Source: Taenia hydatigena
Taxonomy: Eukaryota; Platyhelminthes; Cestoda; Cyclophyllidea; Taeniidae
Assembly (NCBI GenBank): GCA_036345935.2
Contig: JADWOT020000001.1
Location: 17,352,828 to 17,416,827 of the forward strand
Reading direction: 5' to 3'
DNA: 64,000 nucleotides
Below the pieces are notes generated by a model, which had not been told where the DNA came from, did not search any database, and was given only the letters and a program-made list of their open reading frames with translations. Of this stretch, positions 63,333-64,000 are shown piece by piece (position 1 is the stretch's first letter; each line of letters begins with the position of its first letter). A program made the position numbers and the translations under genes.

Positions 63333-63828
63333 CTAACTTTTTAACCAGCGAAGACTTGGAGTGTGCAGAGAATTAGCTTCAACTCGCCTCACATCATGAT
63401 GCATCAAAGCTGTATCAGACCAAATGAGTCCTTCAGCGTTAATCATCCAGTAGAGGTTCTGAAACACATACCATCCTTTTACTATGAATGGTCCTTTCCA
63501 CTGACTGAGAATAGGGCCAGCTAAGGTATGAGAAGACTTTCGACTTAAAGAGATTCGGTCAAAATGGAAACGTTCTACTTAAGTTCTGACACTAAACGCA
63601 CGGATTTACAAGGCTAGAGTTGAAATACGATTTGCCTCTTAGCTTAGTATAGAATTCCCTTGCACCTTGAGAACTCTCCACCATTTGTAAAATGTTTAGC
63701 CCATTGTACGCGGGGCTGCTTTTCATGCTAGCCATTAGAGCTGAAAAGGCGGCAGCAAGATCGTGTGATTGCGAGACTGCGTGCACTTCGAACGAAGCAC
63801 AAGCTTGCAAGGTTTGAGAATTGTACAT
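63333..63828 (-). mobile_element. Degraded gypsy-type (Ty3) retrotransposon integrase C-terminal fragment
   Basis: On the minus strand, 63333-63525 encodes ILSQWKGPFIV, then a Y-x-M-I block and LMHHDVRRVE. This is the order W-x-GPF-x-V ... Y-x-I ... HHDR-L-K of the GPY/F module that ends gypsy integrases. Immediately upstream (63592-63828), in a different frame, is AAAFSALMAS followed by SSPAYNG, in the place where the integrase core ends (A-Y-x-S-S-x-H-x-S-T-G). The frame shift between the two shows decay. No LTR or reverse transcriptase is seen, and the rest of the element may lie beyond the right edge. Without a database search the family within Ty3 cannot be set. Confidence 0.6.
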
Positions 63829-64000
63829 TATTTGAACCCTTTGAATCAGTCAATCAATGCGGTAATTTTTTGCAGAGGTACAGGTCTGATGCGTCAAACC
63901 TGAGGCCCAATTTCGCAGAATGGTAGCTCAAAATGCTGCATAAGGTCTCAATACCAACCGATTCGATCAAGCTGGAATGAAAGGCTAACATGTGAAATGA

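Overview
The window looks like nuclear DNA of an invertebrate animal. Coding pieces are short exons separated by introns of about 120-300 bp with GT-AG borders. Intergenic space is large, dispersed repeats are common, and there is no bacterial-style gene packing. A parasitic flatworm (cestode or trematode) is my best guess, from the mix of a LITAF-like membrane zinc motif, a degraded gypsy integrase tail of the W-x-GPF / HHD type, compact introns and base composition. The sequence does not prove this taxon.

Region 1, bases 1-20314, is dominated by one very large inverted duplication. The left arm (1-6076, cut by the window edge) is matched in reverse complement by the right arm (12081-12528 plus 16227-20314), with a spacer of about 6 kb (6077-12080). 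Each arm carries a tandem array of a 53-bp unit (1130-4770 and 17230-19260). The two arrays have different diagnostic bases, so each has been homogenised separately. Each arm also holds the same 94-bp open, exon-like segment. The right arm is interrupted by a 3.7-kb segment (12529-16226) absent from the left arm, which holds a chitin-synthase-like fragment.

Region 2, 20315-33500, is gene-poor. It contains the intronless, broken remnant of an AGC-type protein kinase (about 20990-22010, minus strand) and a diverged LITAF-like domain split over two exon-like blocks (27618-27936, plus strand).

Region 3, 33540-51400, holds scattered exon chains. These are a single-pass membrane protein gene (33540-35082), unassigned exons at 36249-36391 and 36476-36645, a small two-exon open frame (39133-39446), terminal exon-like frames near 49 kb and 50.7 kb, and a repeat cluster at 44.5-46.9 kb with fold-back architecture whose components recur at 8.2, 10.5 and 38.1 kb.

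Region 4, 51400-64000, contains the best gene of the window: a six-exon ankyrin-repeat gene (56386-58974, plus strand). Splice sites and phase are intact, but two in-frame TAA codons sit at equivalent positions of successive repeats. The far right end carries a degraded gypsy integrase fragment (63333-63828, minus strand).

No operon-like organisation, CRISPR array, rRNA or convincing tRNA was seen. Most remaining open frames are no longer than chance allows at this base composition and are not reported as genes.
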